Shown: positions 24,644 to 37,019, counted from the stretch's first letter. The stretch is 64,000 bases of DNA from Agriotes lineatus (GCA_940337035.1 OW679197.1:35345219-35409218), one strand, 5' to 3'. A program made the numbers and translations. Notes: generated by a model from the letters alone, not told the origin.

Positions 24644-24969
24644 AGTATGATCAAAAATTAATCTCATCTAGTATGGCTGTGGAAGTGCAAACCAACGCCT
24701 TCAAAATTGGCTTACATGCTTAAATTTCGTTCAAACTGTCAAATTGTGTTATTAAATATTCTTTTTATCCATCTTATTACAATATTATATTGAAATAAAT
24801 AAATTTGCATGTAAAAGTAATGTAATTGTCCAACAAATAAGATTGCGCCGGTCAAATAGACACTTCAACTTAAATCTAACCCAAAAATAAAATATATTGG
24901 AGCCAGTCTTAAAGGCAGCAATTTGTGTTTTTATATTCATACTAGTTGAGATTAATTTTTGATCATACT
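24644..24969. mobile_element. 326-bp MITE with 32-bp terminal inverted repeats
   Basis: AGTATGATCAAAAATTAATC... (24644-24675) is the reverse complement of 24938-24969 with a single mismatch. The interior is non-coding and AT-rich. No clear target duplication is visible, so superfamily assignment is open. Non-autonomous by size. Confidence 0.75.
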
Positions 24970-25794
24970 TTACTTAAACACCTAAGTATTCGATATAATA
25001 TAAATATCTAGGTATCATTAGAAATCGTTAAGAAGTTAATTGAATGTTAAAGAATAACTAAAAAGTTAATAAAATAAAAATACAGTTCAGTTTGTGAATT
25101 AATTAAGAGAGCGAGGCGTTCCGATTGCCGAAATTTTCGGGTCACCGAGAATTAACTTGAAATACTCAAAACATTCTTGCTTTATTTCTTTATGTGGTGT
25201 AATACTTATACAGGTTATCTAAAACTCAAAAATATATGAAATAAACATAAATTCGAGAAAAACGCCAAATTAAATGTGAAACATACCTACAAACAATAAT
25301 TACAATATAAAGTATGAGGTCTTAAGTGGACCACGAATTCAGATTCGATATCGAGACTGCATTGTATTACTAAGCAATTTCAAAAAATTATATAAAATAT
25401 AAAATAACAGTAAATGGCATTGAACTACGAGTATTATATTGAGTTAGTGGTTCGTATCTAATTTTTAAGGTTAAAAATACAACAAATATTTATATATCAA
25501 AGATTTGCAAATGTTTATGCTTCGCAACCTACAAATATTGAATTACCTTTAGCTTTACAGGAATTTTTTGCTAGCTAACCCACAAATACTGTAAAAAAGG
25601 TAGCCAAATGCACTCTGGAACTTAGCATTTTTTTATAGTTTTAAGTTTCTAAGGCTAGACATCGGTCAGTCGCTCGTAATAATAAATTTCATTCTTACCA
25701 CATAGGTACAGTTGTTGCAAAACTTGAATCACAATAATTTTTCAAAAACAATTCCATTTTGTGAATGGGCCATTAATACAAATTGAGAACAAGG
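24970..25794. other. Unassigned AT-rich DNA
   Basis: No gene recognised. 25085-25150 is a short GC-richer patch. Confidence 0.45.
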
Positions 25795-26353
25795 GCACCT
25801 TTTTGATTTAATGTTATCTACAGATGAAACAACATTTCACAAGAACTTATATTGAAACCAATATAATATCCATAAGTATTCTTCAGAGAATGCTCTATTC
25901 ATTAGAGCGGTAGATCATCAACATAGATAATCACTAAATGTATGGGCAGAAATAGTGGAAGATTATGTAATTGTGCCCTACTTTTTTAAAGAAAATATTA
26001 ATGGGCAAAGCTACGGTCAATTTTGTAAGATCTGTAAGAATTCTTTAAAAACCTACCTCTTGATACAATTCCGCAATTATAATTCCAACATGATGATGTT
26101 TGAAGTTTACAAATATTGTACTAGTCCAAAATACCATTAATGTTGAGAGAAAGAATGTACAGTAAGCTCAGCCTAACTTCAAAAAAAGTTGCTGTTCGCG
26201 CTGCTATCTATGAAAGTGAAGCTTCCGATTTTAAATAATAACAAAATACTCCTAACAATGCTTTATTCCGGGCAAAACTAGAACTGATCCTTCGTAATGT
26301 TTAACATTGCTTGTGCCTCATGTACGGCATATCCGGTTACACCCTGTATATAG
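25795..26353 (+). pseudogene. Second Tc1/mariner-type transposase relic with terminal motif
   Basis: Plus-strand translation gives LSTDETTFHKN (~25808-25840), the first-aspartate neighbourhood, then SSENALFIRAVDHQHR, SLNVWAEIVEDYVIVPYFF and NINGQSYGQF. This order (TDEa-F-kNG, ENPH-, hQhr-SlNVWAGI-gd-iIGP-F--eNLNG-sY--FL) is the catalytic core of a widespread arthropod mariner-like transposase. The second aspartate region and C-terminus are not readable. The remnant ends at ACACCCTGTATATAG (26339-26353), matching the terminal inverted repeat type of the family. Two in-frame stops and no intact N-terminus. Confidence 0.8.
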
Positions 26354-26615
26354 AACAATAGAATTACGTTCAGAGACGGGTGTTCGCGAGTATATAGTAC
26401 GTTGTAATACCGAAACGACCTACGTTATATTTCTAAGTTTACGTTGTGCTTACTGTATTATTTATTGTTATTAGTTGTTGAATGAGATTAGGTAGTGCAT
26501 TGACCTGTTTTCCTAACCTTTATTCTACCTATAACTAATGTAATAATTTGCAAAATTTCTTTTACCTATTAACTATACATGGTGTGTGTAAATTGGTGTT
26601 AAAGCTTTACGTATC
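26354..26615. other. Unassigned spacer
   Basis: AT-rich, nothing recognised. Confidence 0.5.
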
Positions 26616-26698
26616 AGCACACACTGTATATAATTTTCTAGGAAAATCTAAATTTTATTCAACAATATACTTTAATTCTACCTTCAAGGTATTTTGCA
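26616..26698 (+). repeat. Repeat family X, copy 2, left half; ends in the hAT-1 target duplication
   Basis: Matches 22073-22150. The last 8 bases, ATTTTGCA (26691-26698), recur exactly at 30364-30371 after the hAT element. Confidence 0.7.
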
Positions 26699-27330
26699 CA
26701 GAGCTGGGCAAATTACTTTAAAAAAGTAATTAACTACTAATTATGAATTACCGCCCAATGAAGTAATTTAATTACCAGAGATTCAATTACTCACACGAAA
26801 TAGTAATTCAAGTACCAATTACTTAGTAATTGTAATTGTAAACATCAATTACTTTTTCAATTACTTTCAATGAAAATAATTGTCATATAGTTCTATTTAG
26901 TAGAACTTTCTTGCAAGTTGCAACTATCATTAGTGTCGTGTCGATTCGTAATCGTAATCGAAAAATGCTTACTTTTTATGTTTTGTTAACTATAGTAACC
27001 TACATACTTTATCACTTTTGAAGGTTTTTTATAATTAAATCTTGTAGCTACATGCACCGTTCGTCAAAACCAAAACTTTTTAGTTTGTTTTGATTTAAGA
27101 TGTAAGTAAATACATAAAGTCAAGGATAACAATTATACAGGGTGTCACAAAAAGAATGGGACACAAATTGGTCATAGATTCCTTAGGTTATAATAAACCG
27201 ATTAAACCTAATACCTATACCTTAGTACAAAGTCCATTCAGTAAGAAGGTATAGGGACTTGGAAGTTCAATTTCAATTTTTTAATTTTTTTATTAATTTC
27301 CACATAGGTTATCACTGTAGTTGAGCTTTT

Positions 27331-27945
27331 TATCACGAATGTGGGTTTAGTTGTCGAGGCCCGTAGGGCCAAAGCAAATAAACCACATGAGGGATAAAAA
27401 GGAACTTCCAGTGCCGAGGAGCATATTGTTTTTTTTTAATCAAAATCACGAAATTACAACATTTTAACCAACTCTTGTAGGTTATGTTGACGTCGGTTGA
27501 CATTTACCTATCGCCCAGCCGCCTACAAAAAGGTGGTAAAACAATGTTTTACTTCACTGCCCATTTCTCATATTTTAATGACGATTTCGACGTTCTTCAC
27601 TGCCGATTTAAAAAAAATAGAAGTTTGTATACCAAGGCACTGAATTGTAACTTTTTATCACGAATGTGGATTTAGTTGCCGAGGCCCGTAGGGTCAATGC
27701 AAATAAACTACATAAGGGATAAATAGGAATTTCAGTGCCGAGGGGTACATTATGTTTTTTTTTTTTGAAATCGAGAAATCGTGAAATTACAACATTTCAA
27801 CCAACTTTTTTAGGTTATTTTTACGTCTGTTGACGTTTATCTGTCGCCCCGCCACCTATAAAAAGTCGTATAACAATGGATTACTTCACTGCCGATTTCT
27901 CGTATTTTAATGACGATTTTGAAGTACTTCACTGCCGATTTTTTT
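27331..27945 (+). repeat. Two-unit ~325-bp tandem duplication inside hAT-1
   Basis: TATCACGAATGTGG starts both units (27331 and 27656). Each carries GTTG(T/C)CGAGGCCCGTAGGG, a poly-T run, GAAATTACAACATTT, GTCGCCC-GCC-CC and the CACTGCC-ATTTCTC-TATTTTAATGACGATTT end. Identity is high in blocks. No coding frame is shared between units. Confidence 0.85.
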
Positions 27946-28192
27946 TTCGAATACGAAGAAATGTCTAATTTCATTTTGGCTAGATTTTGTAGTGGCATTA
28001 GAAAAAACAGCACGCTGAATGTTATAAAAGTAATTTTTCCATGTTCGTGTAAAATTAATCCACTCCCTTTGCATCGTTCGCTCGTAAATTAAATGTTGAA
28101 AAACTCTCAGTTTTCTGAACTTGTAGAACAATCTACTATTAAATACGCCTAACATGAGGCTGAATGACGAAAATAGGTAACTTACTTAAGTA

Positions 28193-29242
28193 TACAGGGT
28201 GCAGCATTGAATTTCTTAATTGTTTGACAGCAAAATTCTATTTTTGTAAAGAACACTACATGGTGATCCAATTGTCGCAACTTGAGCATTTTTTGTTGGC
28301 TTAGTTCGAAAAAAAGATGTTTACCCCTTTACACGAAAGTGACATTTTCTGTCGCCTGTAAGGGTTTCCCGAAAATATACGTTTTGTTCCCTGGTCAGTA
28401 ATAGATTAACTAGCCTCCTGATTTTCATATTTAAATATTTTTGAATGCAGCTGAATACAAGAAATACTCTCATCATAAAATGTAAACGTGTCATATGTAT
28501 AAATCTGGACTAAAATGTAATTTCCTCCCTTGCATGATTATTGATTACAATACGGAAATAAGAATTGGTACATCAGATACAAAAATAAAAGACATTTGCT
28601 CAAGCACGTAACAATGAAGTCATTTTTACATTCAAGAGACCTTTATAATTATCATGTGTTTAAAAAGAAATTACATAAGGGTAGGCCATTGAAAATAAAA
28701 CTAATGCCGACAGCAAGCTTTAGAGACAGGAATCTTTAGAATTTTCAATCACGATATCAGCGTATAATATAAACTTACAATAACAACAAAAGTGATGTGA
28801 AGTGCTGTTGATATTACTTTTATATTTCATGGCCAATCTTTATGTAATTTATTTTTGAACACACCGTGTAAGAAACGGAGAAAAATACTTATTTCATAAA
28901 ATTACTGTCAACGTTTGACAAATGGCGCAGGTTGCTTTCATATTTTTACTTCAAATTTCAAAATCTTAACATCTTCAATAATACCTATTAATTTTACCAA
29001 ATTTTTAATATTATAATAAAGTCTTTATTCTGAGATGCCAATTATGTACACAGAAAAATATTACCTATTGATTTTAAATTTAGGGTAATAAAATATCTGA
29101 AATTACATAAATTGGGTCTTACGCACGGTTCTTTTAAGAAAACTAAATGGAATTTTGTGTAAAACCATTACGAAGTCAATATTTGACTGTCTCGTAATTA
29201 GCATGGTTTTGTATGTTTCGTCCGTCAACGCAGCACCCTATA
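28193..29242. mobile_element. 1.05-kb TA-flanked element with TACAGGGTGC ends
   Basis: TACAGGGTGCAGC at 28193 faces GCAGCACCCTATA ending at 29242, and TA dinucleotides flank both ends (28191-28192 and 29243-29244). This fits a non-autonomous Tc1/mariner-type insertion. No transposase remnant is readable. Part of a diverged second copy appears near 46565-46750, sharing CTCAAGCACGTAACA-like and ATTCAAGAG words and the GCAGCACTCTGG end. Confidence 0.65.
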
Positions 29243-30363
29243 TAACGTAAAGACGTAATATTGGCTGAGGTAATCGGAATTATAAGAAAGTCACGATTTT
29301 TATAAGACACTATTCCAGATTTTTAATAATAATAATCAAACCTAATATGCTGCAGCAGTCCGTATATAAAGCAGCATGTGACCATAACAAAGCAAGAAAG
29401 CAATAAAGTATGGATAATTTACAAATGTTCATTGCAAGAATGCTGTAAACGTATGCGGTGTTTTTATATTGTATTAGTACTATACCCCATACTGCATTTT
29501 TGAGTCAACCAGGCGTGGAATTTCGCAATTAGGGACATTTTATTTATGTGTTTTACGCTCTTTAAATGTTATCGGATTTTGGCCGTTTAGTTCAATTACT
29601 CACTCAAAAACGCAATTGTCTGAACTTAACGCCTGTTACAGTATAGCCCTATGCTAGTACATCATTTAAAAGAAGCAAATTGAAAGGAATAAATAATTAC
29701 TATGAACCAATATCGTCTAATGAAGCTATTTTAAATTATATTTTTACCGTAGGTATTGTAATCTATAACGTACTTACCGCAAATATAGTTTTAGCGTCTT
29801 CAACAATAAATATTAGTTTCACTGTTACAACCTACGTATCACATCTACTACATACACGCACCAATGCACTCTTTACTCGTGATTCGTGAATGCGTCGTAC
29901 AGAATGCAAATGTTGCACAAAAGTTGCTGCTATTCGATCGTCAGAGGAAATCATAAATTAGGCTTGGGGAATACCCTATCCCGATTTGTTTAATATGTAA
30001 CTTAATAAGACCTTATTGTATTTTTTTGCGTTCTGGAAATTTAGCACCCAATCGAGGTCAGTAATTAAAATACCACAAAGTAATTCAATTACCTTCAGTA
30101 ATTTCAATTACCACCGGTAATTCAAATACTTGTAAAGTAATTTAAATACTTCAGAGTAATTTCATTACACAAAAGTAATTGAGTAATTGAATGTAGTAAT
30201 TAATTACTTTCAAAAAGTAATTTTCAAGTACTTTTTAACAAAAAGGGCAATTCCCAATTACAATTACCGCATTTTGAAAAGTAATTCAATTTCAAGGCAA
30301 ATACACAAAAAGGAATTTAATTAGTAATTTAATTACAAAGTAATTAATTACTGCCCAGCTCTG

Positions 30364-30668
30364 ATTTTGCATGCCCGCAAAATAGCAAACTACATTTTAC
30401 ATGTGCATGAGTTCAAATGGCACACGCCGTACAAAGCTGGAAGCAACCTCTCGGTTACGTATTTCTGGATAAAAAGTTCTAGTAGAATTTTCCTACGCTT
30501 TTGTTATTTATTAGAACCGTATTAGTGCCTGTATTACCTACTACTGTGTTAAAGTATCTATAAGATTGTAGCGAGCCTTATCTCGGAGAGCACGTTAAGT
30601 CGTCGGTCCCGGTTGTAACTTTGGTCATAATCTAGAGGCGCTAAAGACTATAACGTCGTGCTCTCTAC
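30364..30668 (+). repeat. Repeat X copy 2 right half, then a retroposon-like 3' fragment
   Basis: 30364-30371 is the hAT-1 target duplication and 30372-30480 continues repeat X (GAAGCAACCTCTCGGTTACG). From about 30580, AGCACGTTAAGTCGTCGGTC resembles the conserved 3' segment shared by many insect LINEs and SINEs. It ends in CTCTCTAC (30661-30668), the hAT-2 target duplication. The fragment resumes after hAT-2 at 32124 and finishes in a TATTATTATTATG tail. Confidence 0.55.
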
Positions 30669-32123
30669 CAGAGCTGGGCAGTAATTAATTACTTTTTAAT
30701 TAAATTACTAATTAAATTCCTTTTTGTGTATTTGCATTGAAATTGAATTACTTTTCAAAATGCGGTAATTGTAATTGGGAATTGCCATTTTTGTTAAAAA
30801 GTACTTGAAAATTACTTTTTTAAGTAATTAATTACTACATTCAATTACTCAATTACTTTTGTGTAATTAAATTACTCTAAAGTATTTAAATTACTTTACA
30901 AGTATTTGAATTACCTGTGGTAATTGAAATTACTCGAGGCAATTGAATTACTTTGTGGTATTTCAATTACTGAATTACTGACCTCGATTGGGTGCCAAAT
31001 CTCCAAAACGCAAAAAAATAAGAGAAGTTGCATATTAAGCAAACCGCAATAGGGTATTCCCCGACAATAGAAGATTAATTTATCTGGCGAGTCGAAAACA
31101 GCAACTATCGCATTTTCTAGGACGCGTCACGAGCCGTGTTGCCAGATTTGGGGACAAGTTCCTAATTCTAGGGGATCTGAAGAGGCTGTTAACGACAAAC
31201 TTTAGTAAAATGTGATTAGCTACTTTTTTAGGGTTTTTACGTACATGTTAGAGGGAATATTATTGAATCAATTTAATTCTGTTGAATTTATCGAACTTTA
31301 ATAGTGGTTTATTGTTTGTTTTTGACTCGGTAATCTGATCGCGGATACTATGCGTCAGATTTGCGCCTGAAAATTTCCTTATCATCGATTCAGAAGGAAT
31401 GATGTTTATGTCACGTATTTGCCATTATTAATCGCTGCGAATCCAAACCGCAGTCTTTGCAATACTTCGCAAAATCGACAAATAATGTGCTGTTGGCCGC
31501 CGGTTTGGATTCTGGACGCTTAATTTACTTTTTTATGGTGTGAAGTACCGGCTCGTTTGAAAATTTTGTTCGTGTTTGGTTATTTTTTTAAGTGAAATTA
31601 TGAAACAGACGTAAGGTATATTAGGTTTAATCGGTTTATTATAACCTGAGGAATCGCATTTCTTTTTGGGACACCCTGTATAATTGTTATCTTTGAATTT
31701 ATGTATTTACTTACATCTTACTTCAAAACAAACTAAAAACTTTTGGTTTCGGTGAACGGTGCATGTAGCTACAAGATTTAATTATCAAAAAACCTTCAAA
31801 AGTGAAAGAGTATGTAGGTTACTATAGCTAACAAAACATAAACATTAAGCATTTTTAGATTACGATTACGAATCGACACAACACTAATGATAGTTGCAAC
31901 TTGCAAGAAGGTTCTACTAAATAAAACTATGTATATGACAATAATTTTTATTGAGAGTAATTGAAAAAGTAATTGATGTTGTACAATTACAATTAGTAAG
32001 TAATTGGTAATTGAATTACTATTTCCTGTGAGTAATTGAATCTCTGGTAATTAAATTACTGCATTGGGCGGTAATTGGTAATTAGTAATTAACTACTTTT
32101 TAAAAGTAATTTGCCCAGCTCTG
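30669..32123 (-). mobile_element. hAT-2, inverted sister copy of hAT-1 with 8-bp target duplication
   Basis: 1,455 bp, CAGAGCTGGGCA to TGCCCAGCTCTG, flanked by CTCTCTAC at 30661-30668 and 32124-32131. Its left ~400 bases are the reverse complement of the right end of hAT-1, and its right ~500 bases of the left end, so the two lie in opposite orientation only 305 bp apart. The same GTAATT/AATTAC subterminal arrays are present (30680-30990, 31950-32110). The interior (31070-31620) is non-coding and differs from that of hAT-1. Confidence 0.92.
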
Positions 32124-32131
32124 CTCTCTAC

Positions 32132-35100
32132 CACGAGCCACTTTATATTATTATTATGCTTAACTACTTACTTTATTTCTACTGTTTATACTTTCTTCTA
32201 TCTCTCCCTGAAGTTCGAGTTTGTTTCAAGGTCTTTTCTCCGTTTCTGATTTTTATGTGTTATCCTCCCAGTACAAGTCTAGGTCTCCCTCATGCTCCTC
32301 TGTCTTCACTTCTTGCTTTTTAACACGATGTTATGTCGTCGCCTCGGTAACTAAGCTACATACCTGCCATCTAGCGGACTAAAAAATTGCATGGGTTGAT
32401 TACGTTATGTGGCGGTCTATAGTAACAGTCGTTGATAATACAGAGAAAGTTTATAAAGTATAATAAATTAGACAAGACCATTACTCTGTTAAACTCTGCA
32501 GACGAAGATAAAAAACTTATAGTATAACTTTTAGTAACGGCCCATTCAACGGCTCAGCAACGTTCAAAGACTTTCAACATAAGGGGATGCTTCATTGAAA
32601 TCGCTGGCAAGTGAGTGCCTGCCAAAATCCGTCATATAAAAAGGTTTTTTACCGTTGAACCGCCCTCACTTCGTCGACAATCGCGTCCGCATTGTCTGGT
32701 TGTTTAGGTAACGCCTATGTAGGTACTTTTGGAATAAGTTTGTTAATTTACTCCGTTATCAATACAATACTTTTTTTTATTTATTTGTGAGTGCAGAAAT
32801 AAGCTACGTTTTTGTACAAACGTCTACATATAGCAGGCATCAAATCAAGTGAACATGCAAACAATTGAATAAAGTTGTGCATTGTTTCGAGTTGCAAGTG
32901 TGGTACCATTTTGGTAGTTGAAATAATTGCTGCTTTTACAATGGATAACAATGCTCGGTTTCCGAGAAATGGCTTAATTGGCGTAATTCTAGTACTTGGT
33001 TGGGGAATGTAACTGCTCTCAAGAATGAAAGCCGTTTTGACAGAAAACAACGTAGAAGAGGAATTCTTCCAAAGATTAAGGTTTTGTGAGATTTGAGTGT
33101 GAGAAATGTTACTTTCTAAAAGAATAGAAGTAGAATCCTTAATTATTTCAGTAGGTGTAATTCACTCAGATGTAGCCATTAGTAGGAAACCTTTATCAGT
33201 ACAAATAGAAAGTAATAAAATTCAATATAATTCATTATTACAAACATAAATATAATCCCTAGCGCTTATGTCTAGGCAACAATTCACAGTGAAAATAATA
33301 TTTATGTGAGGTAAATATTAAATAAACTTCATTCTTAAAAAAAAATAACTAAATGATTGACAATAAAATATAAAGAATAGATTAGAGGTTTTCTTTAAAA
33401 CAGATTGATACAACGACCATCTTAGGAATTTTATACGACATTGTAAAAGACCGTTTAGTAACAAATACCAAAAGGTCTCACGCCACCAAATTTTAATTTT
33501 TAAATTGCAAAGTGAGTTCGTGTTTTTCAAACACCCTGTATATATACTTTTACCAATTTATGGGGCTCACAGGAACATGTAACAAATTGTATTAATTGTA
33601 TTCACAATATTTCTTACTTTTTATAATTGATTATTGATTTTTCAAGCAATTCATAACGATTTGCTTCTTTTTAGAAATTGTTTAATGATGCAGTCCTTTC
33701 CTCGAATCAAAAATTAATTGTAAATAATCTAGTCTGCAAAATAACTGTTATGTGTAGTTATGCATTCTACTAGATTTGATTATGTTGACTATTGCTTGAA
33801 ATATGTGCCTATCCAAAAGCTACCTGCAAAATGTATATATCAAATATTTATACTTGCTGGAGAGAATTTTCTGTAATCAATGTAACTGTAACGTATCGAA
33901 CTCGATCTGCAATCGACATAAAGAACTAAATTATTTTCCTATACTTGTCTAGTTTGCACAAGATATCAGTGAATATTATTTTTAAATCTTTCCGAAACTA
34001 CAAAATTTTATTTGGATATTTCACCATACTACAAAATTTTAAATATTGAGAAGCGAATATTTCAAGACAAAATTAAATCCTCTGGCCATTCCCAAAAAGC
34101 TCGCTTATTAATATTATTTATAGTGTAAGTAAAATACCCAACGAAAACCGATAGTATTTGTCATTGTGTATTTAATATTAGTAGAAAGCTAAATTCATCG
34201 ATCGGTAACGTTTAATACACTTTATATGTATACCAACAACTGATTGTAAATAAAGCTGAAAAATGTGAAACTCTTACTTAATTTTTAGCGGTTTCTAACA
34301 ATTTTTCTTTTATAAATAAAAGACAATTTAATAGAAGCGATATTAGTTTTTTAGTTGCTGCAGAGTATTAGTATAGTTGCCTTTAAGTTTGAGGGTGGAC
34401 CAAGTACAAGTCCTGTACCTACAATCAGTTTATTTTGTTCTCCATTTTGCTTTGGATTAACATTGACAAAGATACGATGTAATTAAAGCTGGAAATGGAA
34501 ATACAGTATGTTCCCTGCTTTCTCTATCAGTTAGTGGAATAAAAACTTTAAATTGTGTTTTCAGGGCAATGAAGAACTTTCAGTGTCTTCAAACACTACC
34601 ACAATTTCCGATTTCAGATAAAAGCTGTTGCAAAATTTAAAATTACTGTCATACTTCAGATATAATCCACTTATTTTGATAACTTTGTCGGAAAGCTAAG
34701 ACCTTTCTTTAATTTAGTGCTATTCGACGACCCATAGTAAATCTTTGGGTATCGGAAAACAATAATTCAATTCGTACAGTATCTATACTTTGGGAAACAT
34801 AATACTGTTTTATGGAATAACTAATTCGTTACGGAACTAACGATAGCAAAGGCTTAAAAACCACCTTTTATAAATTTGGTTTGTAAGTGGAAATTAGTTT
34901 TGCAAATTACCTAGCTCTGGGAAAATCTGTAAATGAAAGAAAACAAAAGAGTTCCTTTTGTAGAAAAATAAAATCCGAAAGCTAGTGTCATTTCTAGTAT
35001 AAAAGTCATTTAATGTCTCCCAGAATTATATTTTCCTCTATATTCCATATCTGAAAACGTAATCTGTATAATTAAAAATAATGAAAATAAATACAATCTA

Positions 35101-35220
35101 AAAGCAGTGCCTTAATAGACCCAATTAAGACACCAATGTAGATAAAGTATATAAATGAGTTTATCCAACACTTCTACTTATAATGCTATTACTAGATCGA
35201 TTTTAGACCTCTATAGTGGC
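32132..35220. other. Unassigned; retroposon tail, then AT-rich DNA
   Basis: 32132-32160 completes the retroposon-like fragment. 32330-32720 is GC-richer. Transposon-end motifs ACACCCTGTA occur at 33531. No gene recognised; short frames at 32781-33050 (-) and 33318-33530 (-) have no known features. Confidence 0.4.
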
Positions 35221-35266
35221 CCATAACCCACTAGTGAGGTAAACCATAACCCACTAGTGAGATAAA
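35221..35266 (+). repeat. 23-bp direct repeat, two units
   Basis: CCATAACCCACTAGTGAGGT followed by AAA (35221-35243) is repeated with one change at 35244-35266. Confidence 0.85.
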
Positions 35267-35308
35267 CACCATGTCACTCACTATGTATTGTTGATAGCAC
35301 TGTCAAGC

Positions 35309-35405
35309 TATGTCAAATTCGAGATTTAAAGGTTAAGTTTTACTCCAGTCTGTGTCAAATATCAAACCAAACCTAATCTACTAACCTCGAATTTGACACA
35401 GACTG
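35309..35405. repeat. Nested inverted repeats around TTTGACACAGACTG
   Basis: CAGTCTGTGTCAAAT (35346-35360) is the exact complement of ATTTGACACAGACTG (35391-35405). Overlapping the latter, CTCGAATTTGACA (35386-35398) is also the exact complement of TGTCAAATTCGAG (35311-35323). Thus one right arm can pair with either of two left arms. Confidence 0.8.
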
Positions 35406-37019
35406 ACAATACACTTCAATGCTGCCAAACGTATAACAGAAACCAGGCGACTCTAGTTATACATTTATTTGATCTCTTGGTACTTTCCGATTTGTCACTA
35501 TAATTCTTCACGGCTGTGAATAAAACATTTATGTTTCTTACACATTTATTGAGTTGTTGGATACAATTTTATATAGCACGCGTGTGCTATTGCAATAATC
35601 CATTCGATAAAAGACCCCTCTCGGTTTGGCGTTCAAAAGTGACCATATTTTTGCAATGTTGCTATGTTTATTAACAGTACTTTTAACAAAAACCGTTAGC
35701 TTAACAGTAAAGTAAAAAAGCAGTGTAGCCCGGTATTTTTTACGTAAAACTTTAATAACCTTTAATTCTCCAATGCATAAGCCTATTTTCATTATTATTT
35801 TATAAACTGTGTTAACTCATTGGCTTCTTTTAGGAACCTTTTTGTGCGCTTATTTCTGGAACACCCTATATGTTTTATGAATTTTTTGAAGTTTTACAAA
35901 TTTCAGTTTTATTCATAATTTTATTATAATTGGATTTTAACTTTCCAATTTATTTTTTTTTAAATATTGTTTGTGTAATGATAAAATTCCTTTGTCAATT
36001 GTATTCACTTCACGGATAGGTTCCATTGGCTAATATTGTCTTTAAAAGTTGGATACAGTATGTCACCTTTGGCACTTAAACTTAAATGCGAATTATTCTT
36101 TAGAATATATTCATCCTAGCTTTAAAACACCAGTGACTATAGAAGGACTAAATTACATCGGTTTGTCGGTTCTTAACGATGCAGATATAATACGCATGGC
36201 TGAGACTATGTACCTTCTTTAATTTTTTTTAATGAAAATTCGTTTTAGAAGATTAATAAATTTATTCTCGAATTTAATAAACTATAGTTCAAAATAATGA
36301 CAGTCAGAATCAAAACAAAATGAAGATAAGAATTTTGAAAGTTACAGAGTTTCCAATAAGTTAAATATGTATATATAATTTAAATATTACTTCATTATAC
36401 ACGTACGTACGATTACTTTGTTTATTTTTTATGTTGCGACTTTTAGTTTACTCGTAGACAATCATATTTTGGTTAAATAATTTGAAGATACTAAACTCTG
36501 ACTAATATTCTTATATTTTAAAATTTTATGTGTACATAAAATCATCTTCGTTGAAAATAATTAATTTTTTTCGTTTCCTCAGGCTACAGACAAATAATTT
36601 AATTCAGATTAACGGAGATAAAAATTTGCCTTTGATTAAAATTAGCTTTGTTGAATCTAAAAATAATTTTACCTTTATTTGCAAGAATATAAATATTTTT
36701 TACATCATAACTTTACACCGCAAATTGTAAGCTACGTTAATTTGATGTCAGTGGTGTATATTATTTTTGTTGCAATTTTTCCTTTTTTCAAGATAGCTAT
36801 ACCGATTAGTAATTAAAGTTGATAGATTTAACAGCATAAACCTGGCTTAGTTTTCCCCTCTCAGCTTTGTACTAAATATTTCAGTTTCATAAGTGTTGCC
36901 ATTCTAGAATGACAATAATGCTAACAGCTGAGTTCTAATAAAACCGTCCAAATTACCGCACCATAAATATCTATGTCAAACTAATAATTCCTTCCGTAAA
37001 TATTATTTATAGGAGCGCT
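35406..37019. other. Unassigned AT-rich DNA
   Basis: ACACCCTATA at 35861-35870 is another transposon-end motif. No gene recognised. Confidence 0.45.

Larger units (their letters stand above)
26699..30363 (+). mobile_element. hAT-1, non-autonomous hAT element with 8-bp target duplication
   Basis: Begins CAGAGCTGGGCA and ends with its exact complement TGCCCAGCTCTG. It is flanked by ATTTTGCA at 26691-26698 and 30364-30371. 8-bp duplications and this terminal type are diagnostic of the hAT superfamily. Subterminal zones (26710-26880 and 30060-30350) are packed with GTAATT/AATTAC words on both strands, likely transposase-binding-type repeats. No hAT transposase or BED/dimerisation domain is readable. 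The middle (about 27230-29900) is not shared with the sister copy hAT-2 and contains a ~325-bp tandem duplication and a 1-kb TA-flanked element. The copy therefore acquired or kept extra cargo. Confidence 0.92.
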
